The notes under the pieces: generated by a model
Databases searched by the model: none
Seen by the model: the letters and a program-made list of their open reading frames with translations, nothing else
What the model was told of the DNA's origin: nothing
Part shown: piece by piece, positions 11,701 to 25,070 of the stretch
Position numbering within the stretch: position 1 is the first letter of the stretch
How the letters are laid out: each line of letters begins with the position of its first letter
Made by a program: the position numbers and the translations under genes
Origin: Acanthornis magna
Taxonomy: Eukaryota > Chordata > Aves > Passeriformes > Acanthizidae
Reading direction: 5' to 3'
NCBI GenBank assembly: GCA_036785705.1
Contig: JAWUZG010000084.1
Coordinates: forward strand, 8,259,501-8,323,500
Length of the DNA stretch: 64,000 nucleotides

Positions 11701-14700
11701 GCCAGAAAGTCAGCTTCCCTTGGGGTCACCTGGTCAAGTGAAAAAAAAGGTCACACAAAACATTTTCTTGCCCTGGAAACCATTGAGAATTAATTTTGTA
11801 TTCTAATATTCTTTAGAAAATGTAAAATTTTTCTCTAAAGAAAAAGAATATTAAAACCTCTTCAGAAAATGAAGTTTAGACTAATCAATTTTTTCTGTAG
11901 CATAATAAGTTTTTCTTAGTTTGGTTTTTCATATTATAATGTTCTGTGGATCTGAGCTGCTTTTAAAACAGAAAAGTAAATATATTTTTTTGATTTCATG
12001 GAGATAAATATAAAGAGATAAAAATTTATTAATTGTCAGATGTGAGGAGTCAAGGTCAGTATAAGCAAATGAATATCCATTGTTGTTTTTTCTCAGAGAA
12101 GGAGATTTTAGCTGGACTTGAGTTAAATCTGATATTAATTTAAAAATATTTTCTTCCACAAAGATTTAGTGTGCAAGGAAGAAGGGAAAGTACCAGGAAT
12201 ATCTGTCTGGATGCTGCTGCCCAGGAGTACGAGCCTTCTTCCATGATGCCAGAACTCCAGACCTCAGGGGTGTCTTGTTCCCAGTGGGAGTTGAGAAAAA
12301 TGCAGCCATGAAAATCAGGTGAACTGAAGCATGATGTCTCATTTTTCATGAGAGGAGAGGATAACAACAAGCAAAAGGTGAAAAGAATTCAACCCAAATG
12401 TTTAGGAAGGAGGGCCTACAGGGGCCTGCTGAAACCTGGGAAACAAAAGCAAACTAAATGTTGCAGGGAATGGTTTTGAACGCTGGAAAACTAACTGTAG
12501 TCACAATCAGGGCTGTAGCTACAATCAAAGTATCATTTAAACTTTGATATTTATGAAGTATCAAATGGCAAGGGAAAAAATTAATACAACACTAGGTACT
12601 GTTTTGTATTAGCAACATCACAATGGACAGCTGATCTGCATGCGCTTTGGTTTGCAATACTGACATGAGTTCTAGAAGCTCATTAATTCATTGACACAGA
12701 TTAGAAAAATGGATATATTCTTTTTCTGTCAAAACACAATGTAACCCAAATCAAAAGGAGTCTCTGTGCTTTCTCAACTCATGATGAAGTGCAAACTGAG
12801 TTTTCAAAAGCTTCTTTTAGATGTACTTAAGGACTTGCTGGGGGAGAAGTGGTGACATCTACTGGAATTTTAAAACACTTCATCATATGTTTCCAAGGCT
12901 GCTAGTGGGACATATTTGGTTTAGGTCTAAAGTTGGATGAATAATGCAGAAACAATTTCTACTTATATTTGTGCAAATTTGGAAGCAAATCTTCAGCCAT
13001 CTTGGGGTTGCTTTTGGTGTCATTTCCTGCACACGCTCACAGAGTTATTAAACTTTAATCGCATAACTGTTGGCAGAAAATAAATGTTAAGCTCACACAG
13101 GAATACTATGAAAAGTGAATTTCTAATGTGCTCTCTGTAAGCCTGTGTACCACAAAGCTGATTCCATGAGTTATGTTCATTAGACTGGAGGATGGAAACA
13201 ATATTAAGTGATTTATAGGACTAACTGCAACTGAACAGTGAGTTTGTGCTTGGAGTAGCAACCCCTTACTTCAAAAGAAATTAAAAAAGAATTCAATGAG
13301 GAAGGAATATGTGAAGGAAATTGCAACCCGCTCCCCACATTTCATGGTAAGAAGGAAGGAAACTCATCCATCATTAAATGCATTCATTAAAAATTATTCA
13401 CTCAGATCCATTTAAAACATGTTCTAACTTTAATCTCTTAATTTCTTGGGGCTAGATTGTGATGTGTCCTGCATGTCCAATAAGAGTGTGAAGGCTCTTC
13501 CTGCATCCTGATGTAGGTTACTTGGACCTTGGGACTGGGCCTGCAGGAGGAGCAGGGTTACTGATGTGCTCCCTTTCTTTCCCCAGAGAAAGCCTGTGGA
13601 GGGGAGGGAAAGGGGAATAAGATTGCAGAAGGGAAAGCAATCCCTCTTGATACTGAAATCCCGGCTTGCTGGGTTTGGATGAGGGTCAGGGCTTCCTGAA
13701 ATTTTGCTACTGTGAACCAGTGAATAAATAATTCCTGCTGGGACAAGGGAGATGTAGGCAAAATGGGCCTTTTAGGTGTACCCTGAAGGTGTGAATTTTT
13801 CCAGTGCTATCTGTATGCTGCTGCAATTTGCCTGTCCCATGCCCTTCAGTCTATGCCTTTTTTTAACCCTAAAGTCCAAAGACCTTATGACTTTACAAAG
13901 TTTATGACCTGATTGTATGATGTGCTTGTGTCATACAATTAAAAGTTGTTGAAAGTGAGGAGCAGGAGCTTTCCTACTCACCTTAAACCAAAAGCCAAAT
14001 TACCAATTTTTGAAGTACATTGGTACTTCACAGGCTGGTCCACAGAGTTTCAGAAAATCTCTTTTTTACCAGGTTCTTTTCCATTTTCAGCCTTTGCATA
14101 CAACAGACTAAAAACACTGTGTGATTTCTGATGGGTAACGTAAATGATTGTTTAGTAATATTTGGAGTAACAGGCCTAAGAAATGCTGTGGGCAAAATGG
14201 AGAATGTTTCTCCTTTAAGCCACCATTTTTAGTCTTAAAAGAATGGCTTCAAATGTTGCACATAGCTGGTTCACTTTATTGTGCTGGATTTTTTTACTCA
14301 TTGTATCTCTTCTTTTTTTTTAAATTGTCTAACATCTGTGAAAATTTCTATAAGGCTTTCCACCAAGCTGTCCTTAAGGATTTTCCGCTGAAATGACAAA
14401 AGGGAACCATTTGCTGCTATTCATCAAAATGCATGTTTACCGCTTAATTCTGCAAGTTTCAGATGTGTGGAGATTTTATGTGGATTTTTGCACCTCTGAG
14501 CAGAGGAGCTGTTGTAATATTCTGTTCTGCAGCCTTCAGGTGGGTCCTGGGAATCAAAGCAGATCCCAGTAACCACAGCTTTTCCAGCAATGGAAAACTT
14601 TCTGCAGGGTGCTCTGGTTATGAGACTGTCTGGTTAAAGAGATCACAAGTCAGAGTCTAAATTACCCACTACTAAATATGAAAAGTTTGGTATTATGGTG

Positions 14701-17580
14701 GGAAATGCTGACATAATTTTTCTGATTTATAGCAGTAAGTTTTAAACCCCCAATTTTGCTAGTAAACATTGAATTTCCTGCACTGTGTCTCTGATTTGCT
14801 AAACTGACACGTTTCTATCAATATAGCAGTGTTATTTATCTGGTCTGCTACTCACTAATTTCTCTAAATTTATCCCAGGTAACACATTTTTAATTGAAAA
14901 GAGTTTCCCTAAGTCTGCATGCATATCCACATCCATTTCTAACCATTTTCATGGCTTAAATCTAATCCTATTGCAGACCCTCCAATATCCAAGATCTGTG
15001 GACAAAGTTCTTGTATATTTTCAATTAATACCTTTTCATAATTACACTTCGGTGGATCAGGCCAGTGCTGGGGAAACATACCTATGTGTAAGAAATGCCA
15101 GAAGCTTCCTGTACAAGGATGCTGGCAGAACTTCTGGCACAAGTTCAGAGTGTTTTAGTACTACATCCACTTATACAAGCTGAAGATCTGGCTGAAGACA
15201 CAGCAAAAATGCTCCTATGTTAAGCTAGTAAGACGATAAATGATTGAGGGTGCAAGTACTAAAACCTTCCCCAGACAATAGCGTATGATATCCAGTTAAT
15301 AGTTGTGGTAAATCTTTCTGAAATATATTCCGTATCATTTGTGGCAAGATTTGCTTTCAATCAGAGATTACAAAGAACATTTAAATTAGCAATGAGAATT
15401 ACCCTGAATAACAACCTCATTATTTACCATATTTGCATTTTGTTGAGTTTATTAGTTGCACTGCCTGGTTAGATTTTGTGGATTTTCTGTCCTTTCTGCA
15501 CGAAAGCCCAACTATGGAACATTTCTGAAAGCAACAATTGTGATTTTATAATGAACCACAAGAGGGGGGAGAATGAACATAAATGAAAGAACTTGATTTT
15601 AATGAACAACTGTTACATTTAGAACAATGCTGTGTCAATGCCGAATTTAGGAATCTTGGCCAGGTGTTGCCTGTGGAATGAAGAGTTTGAACTAATGGTT
15701 AGATGTTTTCCCTAAGATTCATCTTTTCAGGTCTGCTGATTTATTGCTGAGCTTCACTTAAAGCTGTGGGCAAACCACACTTCCAAAGCTAAAAAATGCC
15801 ATGCTGAGTATTTTCATCCCTTTTTTATTGCCTTGATCAAACAGAAACAAATGCTAATGAAATGATAAAAATAGAGATCTCTGTGACCTGAATAATCAGC
15901 TTTATAGCTTCCTACCCTGCCTTTTAATTTTTCCCCCCATTTATGCAAAGGAGTTCTCTAACTCAAATAATCAAGGAATTCCTCACTGGTGCACAGATGA
16001 GTTTTTGGTGTCAATATGAAAAATAAATCATCTCACTCTTGGGATTATGGACTGACACAGGGCTGGTGAATTTCCAAGTGGTTTCAGCCTACTTTTTAAA
16101 GAAGGCACATAGTCGCCTAGTCATTGTATGCAGAAGCAGCCACACTGGTGACAAAGCTGGGAACTCCTAGAGGTGCTACCCTGCGACTGCTGAGAGCACA
16201 TGCCCTTGGATCAGCCCTGGGGAGAGGATGCACAGGCGGCTTTGGCAAGGAATCAGCTTCCTAATCCCAGGACTATGGTGGCAGTTCCTACAGTCAGCTG
16301 GAGGGTACGGAACAAAAACAGATTTTGAGAAGTCACCCACTCCACTGTCCACTTTCTTTTATTTCAAAGTGGATGCAAGGGACAGACAACTTTTCCAATA
16401 GTTAGTCCTTTGTATCTCATGATTGTGTTCCTCCTGGCCTAGGTTGTCAGTTCCCTGGGAGAGGGATAGCAAAGAGAAGCATTCTTACTTCCCCCACAGA
16501 CTAAGAAAGGAGTAAAGCAACAATTATAACAGTAATATGAGGATGGTATTGCAGCAGGTGTTTGCAGCATGGCAAAAAAAATTAGAACAGTCAGCAAACC
16601 TCAGCTTTTCCCTGCGAATAATTACAAGTAGCTCAGTAGACTTTAACTCAGAGAGAACACCATGGCAAAATGATAATATCCTTAATTTCATGTTCAGAAG
16701 CTGAATGGTTCTGAAGGAGGTTTGCAAAAAGAAATTAGGATAGTTATACTAGAAGAAGACAGAATGTTGATTACCAGCAGCGAGGTGTCCAGATTTGACT
16801 AATGGCACAGTTATTGTATGCATAAGCCCTAATGGTGTTTAAGTGGTTGCTAGAATGAATGCAATTAATGTAATTTATTTGTCAGCATCCGAACACTATA
16901 ATACTCAGAACAGGATGGGAGGTCCCTTGCCTAGCATATAACCCTATTTTTCAGCATCTCTTTTCACGAGTACGCAAAACCAGTGACTATGTGAGTTTTT
17001 TTGTTCTTTTTCTTTTTTCTTTAATGATTCTCCTCATGTTTTAAGGGGCATCTTCTACCTAGCTTCACTCATTTAAACGGGTATTTTTGCTTGGTTTCAC
17101 GGATTTTGGAGGGATATTTCGGGATGTTTTGGTCTGCCTTGCCACTTGAAGACAATAAGTTGCACTTACCCTACATGTCCTGAGTTGCTTTTTTTTTTAG
17201 AGAGGGATCGTCCTAGTTTGTCTGAACTATTACAGGGTTAACAGTAAATTGATTACTTTCTTAAATTGCTTCAGTGATTGATGGTAATCTATGTTTAAAC
17301 AAAAAAAAGCCCCAGAAACTAAAAAGCCAAAAAAGCCCCCCATGTATTTCTAATGTGAGTTTCTTTCAGCTGAAAGCTGGAGTTAATCTTCATCTGTGAG
17401 ATCTTGTCATGCTGCATCAAAGAATCTTCTGTTAGTAGAGAATTTTCCCAAAGTGTGACTGGGATGTAATCAAAATCTTTGAATTACACCGATAAAGCTT
17501 CTGATGTTTCTCATTGTATGTCTGCTATTTCTGATTTCACATTTTTATAACTTTCTAACCATTTCAATATTTTCACTCTA

Positions 17581-17638
17581 CCTTTTTTTGGTTGGTTTTT
17601 TTTTTGGTGTGGGTTTTTTGTTTGTTTGTTTGTTTTAG
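17581..17638 (+). repeat. T-rich low-complexity tract with (TTTG)n
   Basis: Long T-runs broken by single or double G, ending in three to four TTTG units. It resembles a polypyrimidine tract followed by AG, but the frame after it shows no exon-like protein. Confidence 0.85.
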
Positions 17639-19611
17639 ATCTAAAGACCTCACTAATATCATGTCTGAGAGCAAAACTCCCTTAGTGTTCTTGCTGGATA
17701 TTTTCTTACTTACACAAGGAGACAGGGGCATCAATCCTGTTGAGAGATATTCCTCTCCATGTGTGTACAGCAATTCTACTGCAATACTCTCCCCTGTCCT
17801 TTCACTAATGTGAAAACACTCCAAGCTTTGGCATTGTTCCTAGCTGAGTCAGAAAGAAAGCAGATTCATTTTTCTTGTAGCAATGAAAATTGATTGATGT
17901 ATTAGGGTTAATAGCAAAACTTTATCAACATGCACAACTTATCAGCTTACTTTTCAAGTAAGTTATTCAAAAATATTGACAGGCTCTCTAAGCTACTGCT
18001 GCCCTCTGTACTGAGAAGTGACATGGTAGGACTGTGATGAGACACAGTTGCCTTTCAGTCTGGATCCAGATCAATTACCTTATTGTGAAGCCACCAACAA
18101 GAGAGCTGGGCTGTATATCAAAGTTCAACTAAGTAGCAGCTGTCAAAGCCATCAGGTTAATTATCGTTCATTAATAATTTCTTGTTCAAGATGGAAAACC
18201 CTTCCAAATGAAGGCATAGAGAACTTGAAGTTGCTGTTTAGAGTAGGCATGTATTTTGAAGAAGGTTTGAAGTCTTCACAAATGTTTGTTATTTACAAGC
18301 TAAATATTTTTTTTTTATTGTCGTATCTCCCTGCCATACCCAACAACACAGTTAAGCTTTAGGGAGAGATATACCAATGCTATTCCATTGTAAATAGGGG
18401 AGATAAACAAATGTATAGAACTGCTTCCTCTTTATTCCCCCTGACTTGTATGGCTCCTGTCTTGTTTAGGAGAGCTTAAAGTAGCATGGAAATATTTCTC
18501 TTAAGATATATTGCTACAAATGGAAGGATTTTCTTCTGTGTCTTTATTTTTTTGTCCTTCACTTCTTCATCCTCTTTGGCTAACAAAATGTATGGAGAGA
18601 GAAGCGCAGTTAGTAGGGAAGCCCCTTGTAGTAGAAGAGACAAACAAACTGCTACTGTTAACTGTCTTGTGAAAAAGCAGACTAAAATTTAGCTGTGATT
18701 CAGAAAGAGTAAATTACTAATGGTTTCTTAACAATCTGCTATATTGAAAAAATGTATCCTCATGCTTATGTGCCTCTGAGCTCTTTGCGGCATCTCACTA
18801 TCTTTGAATTGCTTCTAGTTGATAGCTTTATCTTAGGAAAGCCTGTAAGAAGCTTGACACTTAGCATAGTGGTCAAATTCTACTGTGCATTATTTCCCAT
18901 GCCTGCAATCTATACAATGATAAACCTGAGGTGTTTGGGTTTTTACCCCCAATAATCACAACTAGAAAACCACAAATGGGCTTTTCATTTCTCCCTTGCA
19001 AGAGCTATAAAAACTAAGGTAAACCATCTTGCCAAATCATTTTTATAGGGACCTCACTTTCCTGTTCACTAGTTTTACTCCAAATAATTAAAAGCAGCAC
19101 TCCTGCCCTTCGCTGTGGTTTCCAAGGAATTCACAAGGTGCACATGCTCCATCCAAAGTCCTGAGTGAGACTGAATTGGAGGTCCTTAGTGGGTTCATAG
19201 CCCAGGGCTCCTACACCTGGGGATTTGAGCTCCAGTGTCCATAAAGTCCCCTTCTCCAAAAGATGGAGGCTTTACAATGCTGAAATGAGCAGCCCACATA
19301 AAATTTAATACAGGGATGAAGATGAACTTAGTCCTGATACTTTTGTTTTTTGTTTGTTTCAAATAGGATTTACCATTTTGGTGCCACCGTAAAGAAAAGG
19401 TGAGCTGAATATTTAAATCCATGGGTGAGGTTTCGTTTTTTTGCTCTGTCTGTTTTTTTCTTTTAGACTATATTCCTATCTGTAAAAGGTCTTTAAGCAT
19501 TCTGCATTCTCCTTGCTTTCCAATTAAGTTTTCTGGGGTTTCTAATGTGGTCCTCTGGAGTGCTGGAAAGTAATAGGAACAAGAATGCATTTAATACCTG
19601 GCCTGGTGTCT

Positions 19612-19660
19612 TGGCAGCAAAGCTTAGCACTCCAGTGTGGGGAGCAGCAGGTTCGAGACC
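19612..19660 (+). repeat. Possible tRNA-derived SINE head (A-box/B-box-like words)
   Basis: GGTTCGAGACC at 19650-19660 fits the Pol III B box (GGTTCGANNCC) exactly. About 38 bases upstream, TGGCAGCAAAG is only a weak A-box match. The spacing is right for a tRNA or tRNA-derived SINE, but no cloverleaf acceptor stem is evident and I cannot match a named SINE family. A chance B box is quite possible. Confidence 0.25.
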
Positions 19661-20348
19661 AACCCCAGGAGTCTCAGTACTTGGACTGGCAGAGGGCTGG
19701 TGTAATGCGCAGACAGTGAGCTCATTCTGCAGGTGGAGTGTTCAGCTGCATTGATCTTATGGCAAACCCAGCCTGCTAAGGTTCTGGAGAAACATTGGCT
19801 CTGATCTGAAAGGAAATTGTGCTGCCTTTCCCTGTCTTTCCACTAGTTTAGCTTGCAAGCTCTAATAACATTAAAACATACTTTAAGCAAGAAGGCTGAC
19901 GCAGCTACAGATACACAAAGTAATTTCCTAGAAATAGTAAATACAATAAGCAAAACTCTAATCTCTCATTTGGTAATTGTATTTTCATGGGGTCAGCCAG
20001 CCTCCCTGGCCAGGCTGAGGTCAATTCTAAAATATGTGCATTATATACATTAGGCATCTGTTAATGAAGCAAAAATTTCATCAGCAAGCTGGGTGCCAAA
20101 ATCAACTCATTTGGGTACATGGTTTGCATCTACAGTGGTGTCTTATGGATTTGTTTCATAGTTGAAACAGCAAGTTTGTGTAGGTGTCATGAATGGCATA
20201 TAATAAGGACAAAAGTAATGCCACACGCCTCATAGATGAGCATAAATCTTCTGAATTTTTGGTTAAATGAAATTCAGAATGCAGTGGGTAACAAGACAAC
20301 AGTAAATAAAGGGTAAAGAAGAGATCATGTTGCCAGAAGCAAGAATAC

Positions 20349-20396
20349 CTGGTCAGGGCTAGTAATTTGATAATAACTGGTCAGTGCTAATAATTA
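20349..20396. repeat. Imperfect two-copy direct repeat, 28-bp period
   Basis: CTGGTCAGGGCTAGTAATTT at 20349 recurs as CTGGTCAGTGCTAATAATTA at 20377. A few mismatches indicate an older local duplication. Confidence 0.7.
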
Positions 20397-23296
20397 TTTC
20401 CTTCAACAAAAGATGAAGCAAAAGCAGCTAAATACAAAGCAAACCCTCCATTTTAGAGCACCATTTCCTAAAAGGGGTTGAGTGGGGCTTCACTCTAAAA
20501 ACTCAGCAGTATTTTGCTCAGATCCATCACAGGAGCTCTGTTAGAGTAGCAGCAACATGACACCTCTCAGCAATTAAGCCAGAAGCCCTCATGCTTACTT
20601 CTCCCGCCAGCCTAGGGTGTCAAATGTAGGATTTTTTACCCTAGATTGTTGAGCCTAGAAATGAGAACAGGCTGAATAACCCTAAGGCCAAACCTTATGA
20701 TGATGGTATGATAACACTCTTCCTTTACAAGCACACAAGCGAAATTGCTTATCTGCTTTGGAAGTAAGGCTTGCGTTTCCTTTCAGCATGTAGGTTGGAA
20801 CATCGCTTTGCTTTATTTAACCAACACAGGGTTTAAGGACAGCAAGGATTTTGGCCATTTTTTATTGCCCATTAAAGTGGCAGAGGTGTTTCAGAGTAGT
20901 AGCCAATTTGAAAAGGAATATGAAATAAAGTAAATTCTTCAGATTTCAGAAGTGTTCCCCTTTCATTCATTAAGTTTCCATAGCTGAGCACTGGATCATT
21001 GCGTGCTTTGGCAGTGGAAAATAACACTTCAGAAAGAGAAAACTTTACCAGTAGCATGTGTTGGAGCAACCCTATGGGCTCCAAGCTGGTTTAAGCCAAT
21101 TGTAAGTTTGACAGCAGAACTATATCAGTCTCTTTGAACAAGTAATCCAAGGAATTTATGTAGAACCATGTGAGCTGTTCTCTTAGTTTCAATTCTGTAA
21201 CATTCATGTAAAGAGAAGGTGAGATCTTAGTAGGCAATAGAAAGAAAAAATTATTGGGAAAAAGAATACACCATGCCAAGAATCGTCCTGCAAGATATTG
21301 AATCCCAAGGAGACCGGCAAATCTGTGAGGGGAAAAGGTGGTCTAATTCTTAATTCCTCTTTTCCAGTGGAGCAGAGGATGGGCAAGTAAAAGAAGTTAG
21401 TCCTTCTTGTTCCTGTGCATCCAAACTTCAGGCAGAAAGGAACTGACTAATTGGTATATGGAGAAAGGAAGGATAAATATAAATGGATGGTTCTTCATTA
21501 GCAGAAATGAAAAACATGAAGTCTTTTCGATGTGCATCTACGCCTGGATGTAAAACACAAAGATCCACAGAAGCTCCTACAGTGGGCTTTGGGACAGTCC
21601 AGACACAGTCCCATTGGAATGATGATACAAATAACCTTCAGAGACGCTGTTTCCCTTCTGCTGAAGATCGTGGTGTTAGAGTCTAATAGCTGAGAGGCTT
21701 TTCATGAATACTGCTTGAGAAGAAGCAGATCCTGATTGCCTCTGCAAATGAAAGCAGTGAGAAACCTTAGGTTTTGAATTGGCTTCCAGGTTAAACAGGA
21801 CTGATTCTCTTTTTGAAAATCTCTGTACTGTTGGAATTAGTGCAAACAGTATCATAAGTTTCTTGGGGGGAAAAAAATCAATGACATATTTCCCCCTTTA
21901 TCCATCTAGCTCTGGGGAATGTAACACTGCTGAGTACGCTGGCTTTTGTAAGAGATGTAAAACAGAGTCTGTGATCATTTGCGGTCATTAAGGATAACTT
22001 TTTTTTTCCTTTTTCATGAATAGAGGTGTTAGTGAAGGTGTTCTGGCCTAATTCCAGCTCCAGTAATTGGATTTTTTTAAATTTTTTTTTAACTTACACA
22101 CATTCCTTCAGCAGTTTCATTTAGCTCTGTGTGTAGCGCTCAGTTCAGCGCTGCCACACTGGCCCCCATTTTTTAGCTGGACTGATGCAAACAGACACTA
22201 AGAAAACTGTAAGGTCTCTTTTCCCTCCCATATAGCCCTTTATCCCAAGAATGGAATTATTGCTTAACACAGATTCTTCAGATGTGCTTTCAGTGGTACA
22301 TCTGTACCACCTCTCCAGCAATGTTGGGTACGGGAACATTTCTAGAAGAAAATAGTCAGTAGGAACTCAAAAAGTGTTTGGATGAGTGAACTGAAGGCAG
22401 AAGTAGAGTATTAGATGGAAGAAAAGAAGAAACACGAGGCACATGAAACGCATGAGAAGCTGAATCCCCGTAAAACTACTTCTGCACTGACAGATATGAG
22501 GACATAACAGAAAACAAGGTTGCTGTCTTTCTGCTGCTGGCCTAACTGAAGTCACAAAGGATGATGAAAGGTCAGACACAGTGTAAACCTCCTATTTTTC
22601 ATCTAGACTGAGTAGTTTCCAATGTGCTGTATGCCACCAGCTTTAGCCCTCCTACCCTACCTGACAGAGGGACTCCAGCCAGGCATGAGACAACCTAGAC
22701 TACCTAAACTGCCTGGGGGTGACTGAGATTTGATGAGCTATTGGAAATATGGGGTTTTGTCCTCTCCACAGAGATCAGCAGAGCTAATATACATCAATGC
22801 AACCAAGCTCAGAGATTTCCCCAGACATTCCTTGTCCCTGTGACTCCATACACATCACAGGAGATTTAAATCCACAGGTAAACCCTTGCTTCTACACCAG
22901 AAAAAGTGCATTTGCTCATGGAAGAGTGATTAGGGATTGCCATGCATTTAACTAGCCTGGAAATTCCCCCAGTCCTCCTTGGAGTTTGTTATTAAACAAG
23001 AGAGAACCCAAATTAGAGTGCAGTCCAAACCCCAGAGTTAAAGGCCTGCAATGAAAACTTTATGTTGGGTGCACCCTCACACCTCAGGTGACAGAGAGTG
23101 CCTGTGTCCCCAGGCTGTGACCATCAGCAGGAGTGGAGATCATGGAGAGGCAGTGCAAAGAGCAGGTATCCAGGATAGACAAAACCATGGTGCATTGGAA
23201 AAAAAAGGTGCATGGTTCTTATACATATTACTATTTTCAGGAAAATAAGTATGCTCTTACTAGAAAACTTCATGGTAGGCTATCAAGGGTTAAAAG

Positions 23297-23620
23297 GCAT
23301 TTAAAAATCAGCTTCTATTGGACTATTTTGTTTGGCCAATATCTGACATGGGTTGTACTGAGCACGTTTTGCCACCTGGCCAATTTTTTTTCCTGCCAAG
23401 CTATTCACTCAGGCTTGTGGTGTGAAAAATAGATGTTTAATAGTCAATGAAGTACTATAGTGGGTAATAGTTTATAAATTTCCATGACTTATTATGCTCA
23501 GCCTAAGTGACTCTTTATTAAGTGTATTTAAAGCCCCCCATCTCATTAACTTACAGTACTGGTGATTCCCTCCTCCCACCACTGCTGTTTTTAATGGAAA
23601 ATATTCACGCATGTCTTTCT
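23297..23620. repeat. Diverged direct repeat, copy 1
   Basis: Matches copy 2 at about 24738-25070 in the same orientation. The strongest block is about 23325-23505. Shared words include TTTTGTTTGGCCAATA, TTTTGCCACCTGGC, CTGCCAAG, GGTGTGAAAAA, TTTAATAGTCAA, GGGTAATAGTTTAT and TTTCCATGACT. By eye this block is roughly 80% identical with a few indels. A weaker match continues through the pyrimidine-rich stretch near 23540-23610. Either a local duplication (~1.45 kb apart) or two members of an old interspersed repeat family that I do not recognise. Confidence 0.8.
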
Positions 23621-24737
23621 CTTAGGGCATGTGAAACAACCCTGTGGAAAAGAGACTGCATGGATAAGAACAGGACAGCATCCTTGGCTAGGTACAATGT
23701 GTTTATAATTTTTGGAAATAAAGTGAATCTGAAATATGAGATATATATGTTGTGGACCAAAAAAAATCTATAAATATCCTTTGTAAAAGTTACAGCTGCC
23801 AATATCCGACCCTTTTCTGCTTCAGGTTCACAATGAATGACACGGTCAGTTTTATCAATAAAGCATGTTTCATGTAAAAAATATTAAAGCAGCAACTTAA
23901 TTATGAAATACTGCCTTTATTTTCTTAATGGATTCCATGGTACTTCAGGGAAATATTACATACTAAGGTTAAATAAATTCTCTGTTAACAAAAACCAGGC
24001 CCAGTCTTAACTTTAGGGATCTACTATTAGCTGCGCAATGGGAAGGTGAGTTTCTGTACCAGGGAAAGGCTGCTAATTATAAAAGAACATGTTTTGTTCC
24101 CTTATATTAACCTCTATAATGAAAAAGGCCATTGGTTGCTCTTGATAAATTCCGTGAAATCTATCAAAAGGATCCTGCTGACATCAATGAAATAAGCATC
24201 CTTTTGTTGTACATAATATTTTAGTAATGTTGTGTAAGTAAAATTCCAGATTAATCCCTGAGGTAATTCCATTGAAGCTACCAGGACATAATACAGTTAA
24301 GTTTGGCCCTCTAATACTTGTCTTCATGTTATTTACATAAATTTCCTAAAAGTCACTTGGAAGCTGAAGATAAACATGAGATAATGGCAATATGAAAAAG
24401 GAAAAATTGGTGAGTATTATGATGATGTGAAGAGATGGCTCTCATAAAGGTAAAGGAAGTTGTGCATAAAATCCCCTCTAGTAGAAAGCATCTGAGAATA
24501 CAGTTTTTCTGAACTGGGATGTTAAGCTGACGCAGATGTTACAGGGGAGCCCTTTCCATATAATCTCAGATGATACGTCTGGAAACAGCCACGAACATCA
24601 GCTCAACCTGCAACAGCGACGAGTGGAGCAAGAGAAGAGCCACCTGTGCTGCAGGGAGTGAGCAGCTCTTTCTGGCCTGCTCCCAGGTACTTCCAAGCAG
24701 CAGATATAAAATACGTGCCCCCAGTGTTGAAGGAGTT
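23621..24737. other. Spacer between the two direct-repeat copies; no gene seen
   Basis: AT-rich sequence with no supportable reading frame, RNA gene or recognised repeat. Confidence 0.65.
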
Positions 24738-25070
24738 AATGTGACATTGCAAAATGAGCTTTGCTATTTGCTGTTTTGTTTGGCCAATAGCTGACACAAG
24801 CACATTTTGCCACCTGGCTAATTTTGTGCTGCCAAGTTATTCATTCAGGCCAGTGGTGTGAAAAAGGAGGCATTTAATAGTCAACAGAGCACTATATAGG
24901 GTAATAGTTTATGATTTTCCATGACTACTTAGATGCTGCTCAAATTATTCTTGATTGAGCAAATTATTCTTTTTTAAAATCATCCCATTCATTTATTTAG
25001 TAATGACTCTATCCTTTCTCTCCCCTACACCATTTTTTTAAAATGGGAACAATCAGCCATTTCCATGTTT
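24738..25070. repeat. Diverged direct repeat, copy 2
   Basis: Partner of the copy at 23297-23620. The best-matching block is about 24773-24945. Relative to copy 1 it lacks about 12 bases after CAATAGCTGAC and has a shorter T-run before the CTGCCAAG word. The ends are approximate because similarity fades gradually. No terminal inverted repeats, poly(A) tail or target-site duplication are visible, so no transposon class can be given. Confidence 0.8.

Larger units (their letters stand above)
2921..17580. other. Intergenic, AT-rich; no gene seen
   Basis: About 14.7 kb downstream of INSC without a supportable gene. The longest frame (131 codons at 10327-10722) has no recognisable domain. I see a short hairpin (4463-4481), a small tandem duplication (4755-4790), brief A- and T-runs, and no CR1, LTR or RNA gene. 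The stretch 16100-16330 is richer in G+C than its surroundings but I cannot name it. Confidence 0.7.
17639..23296. other. Intergenic; no gene seen
   Basis: No frame here encodes a recognisable protein. It contains a short two-copy direct repeat (20349-20396) and one isolated Pol III B-box-like word (19650-19660) described separately. Runs of T/A at 22070-22092 are low complexity. Confidence 0.7.

Noticed and set aside
17581..17640. Polypyrimidine tract plus AG as a splice acceptor of a hidden exon
   Set aside because: The following frame has no recognisable protein and no paired donor with coding similarity; (TTTG)n slippage explains the tract.
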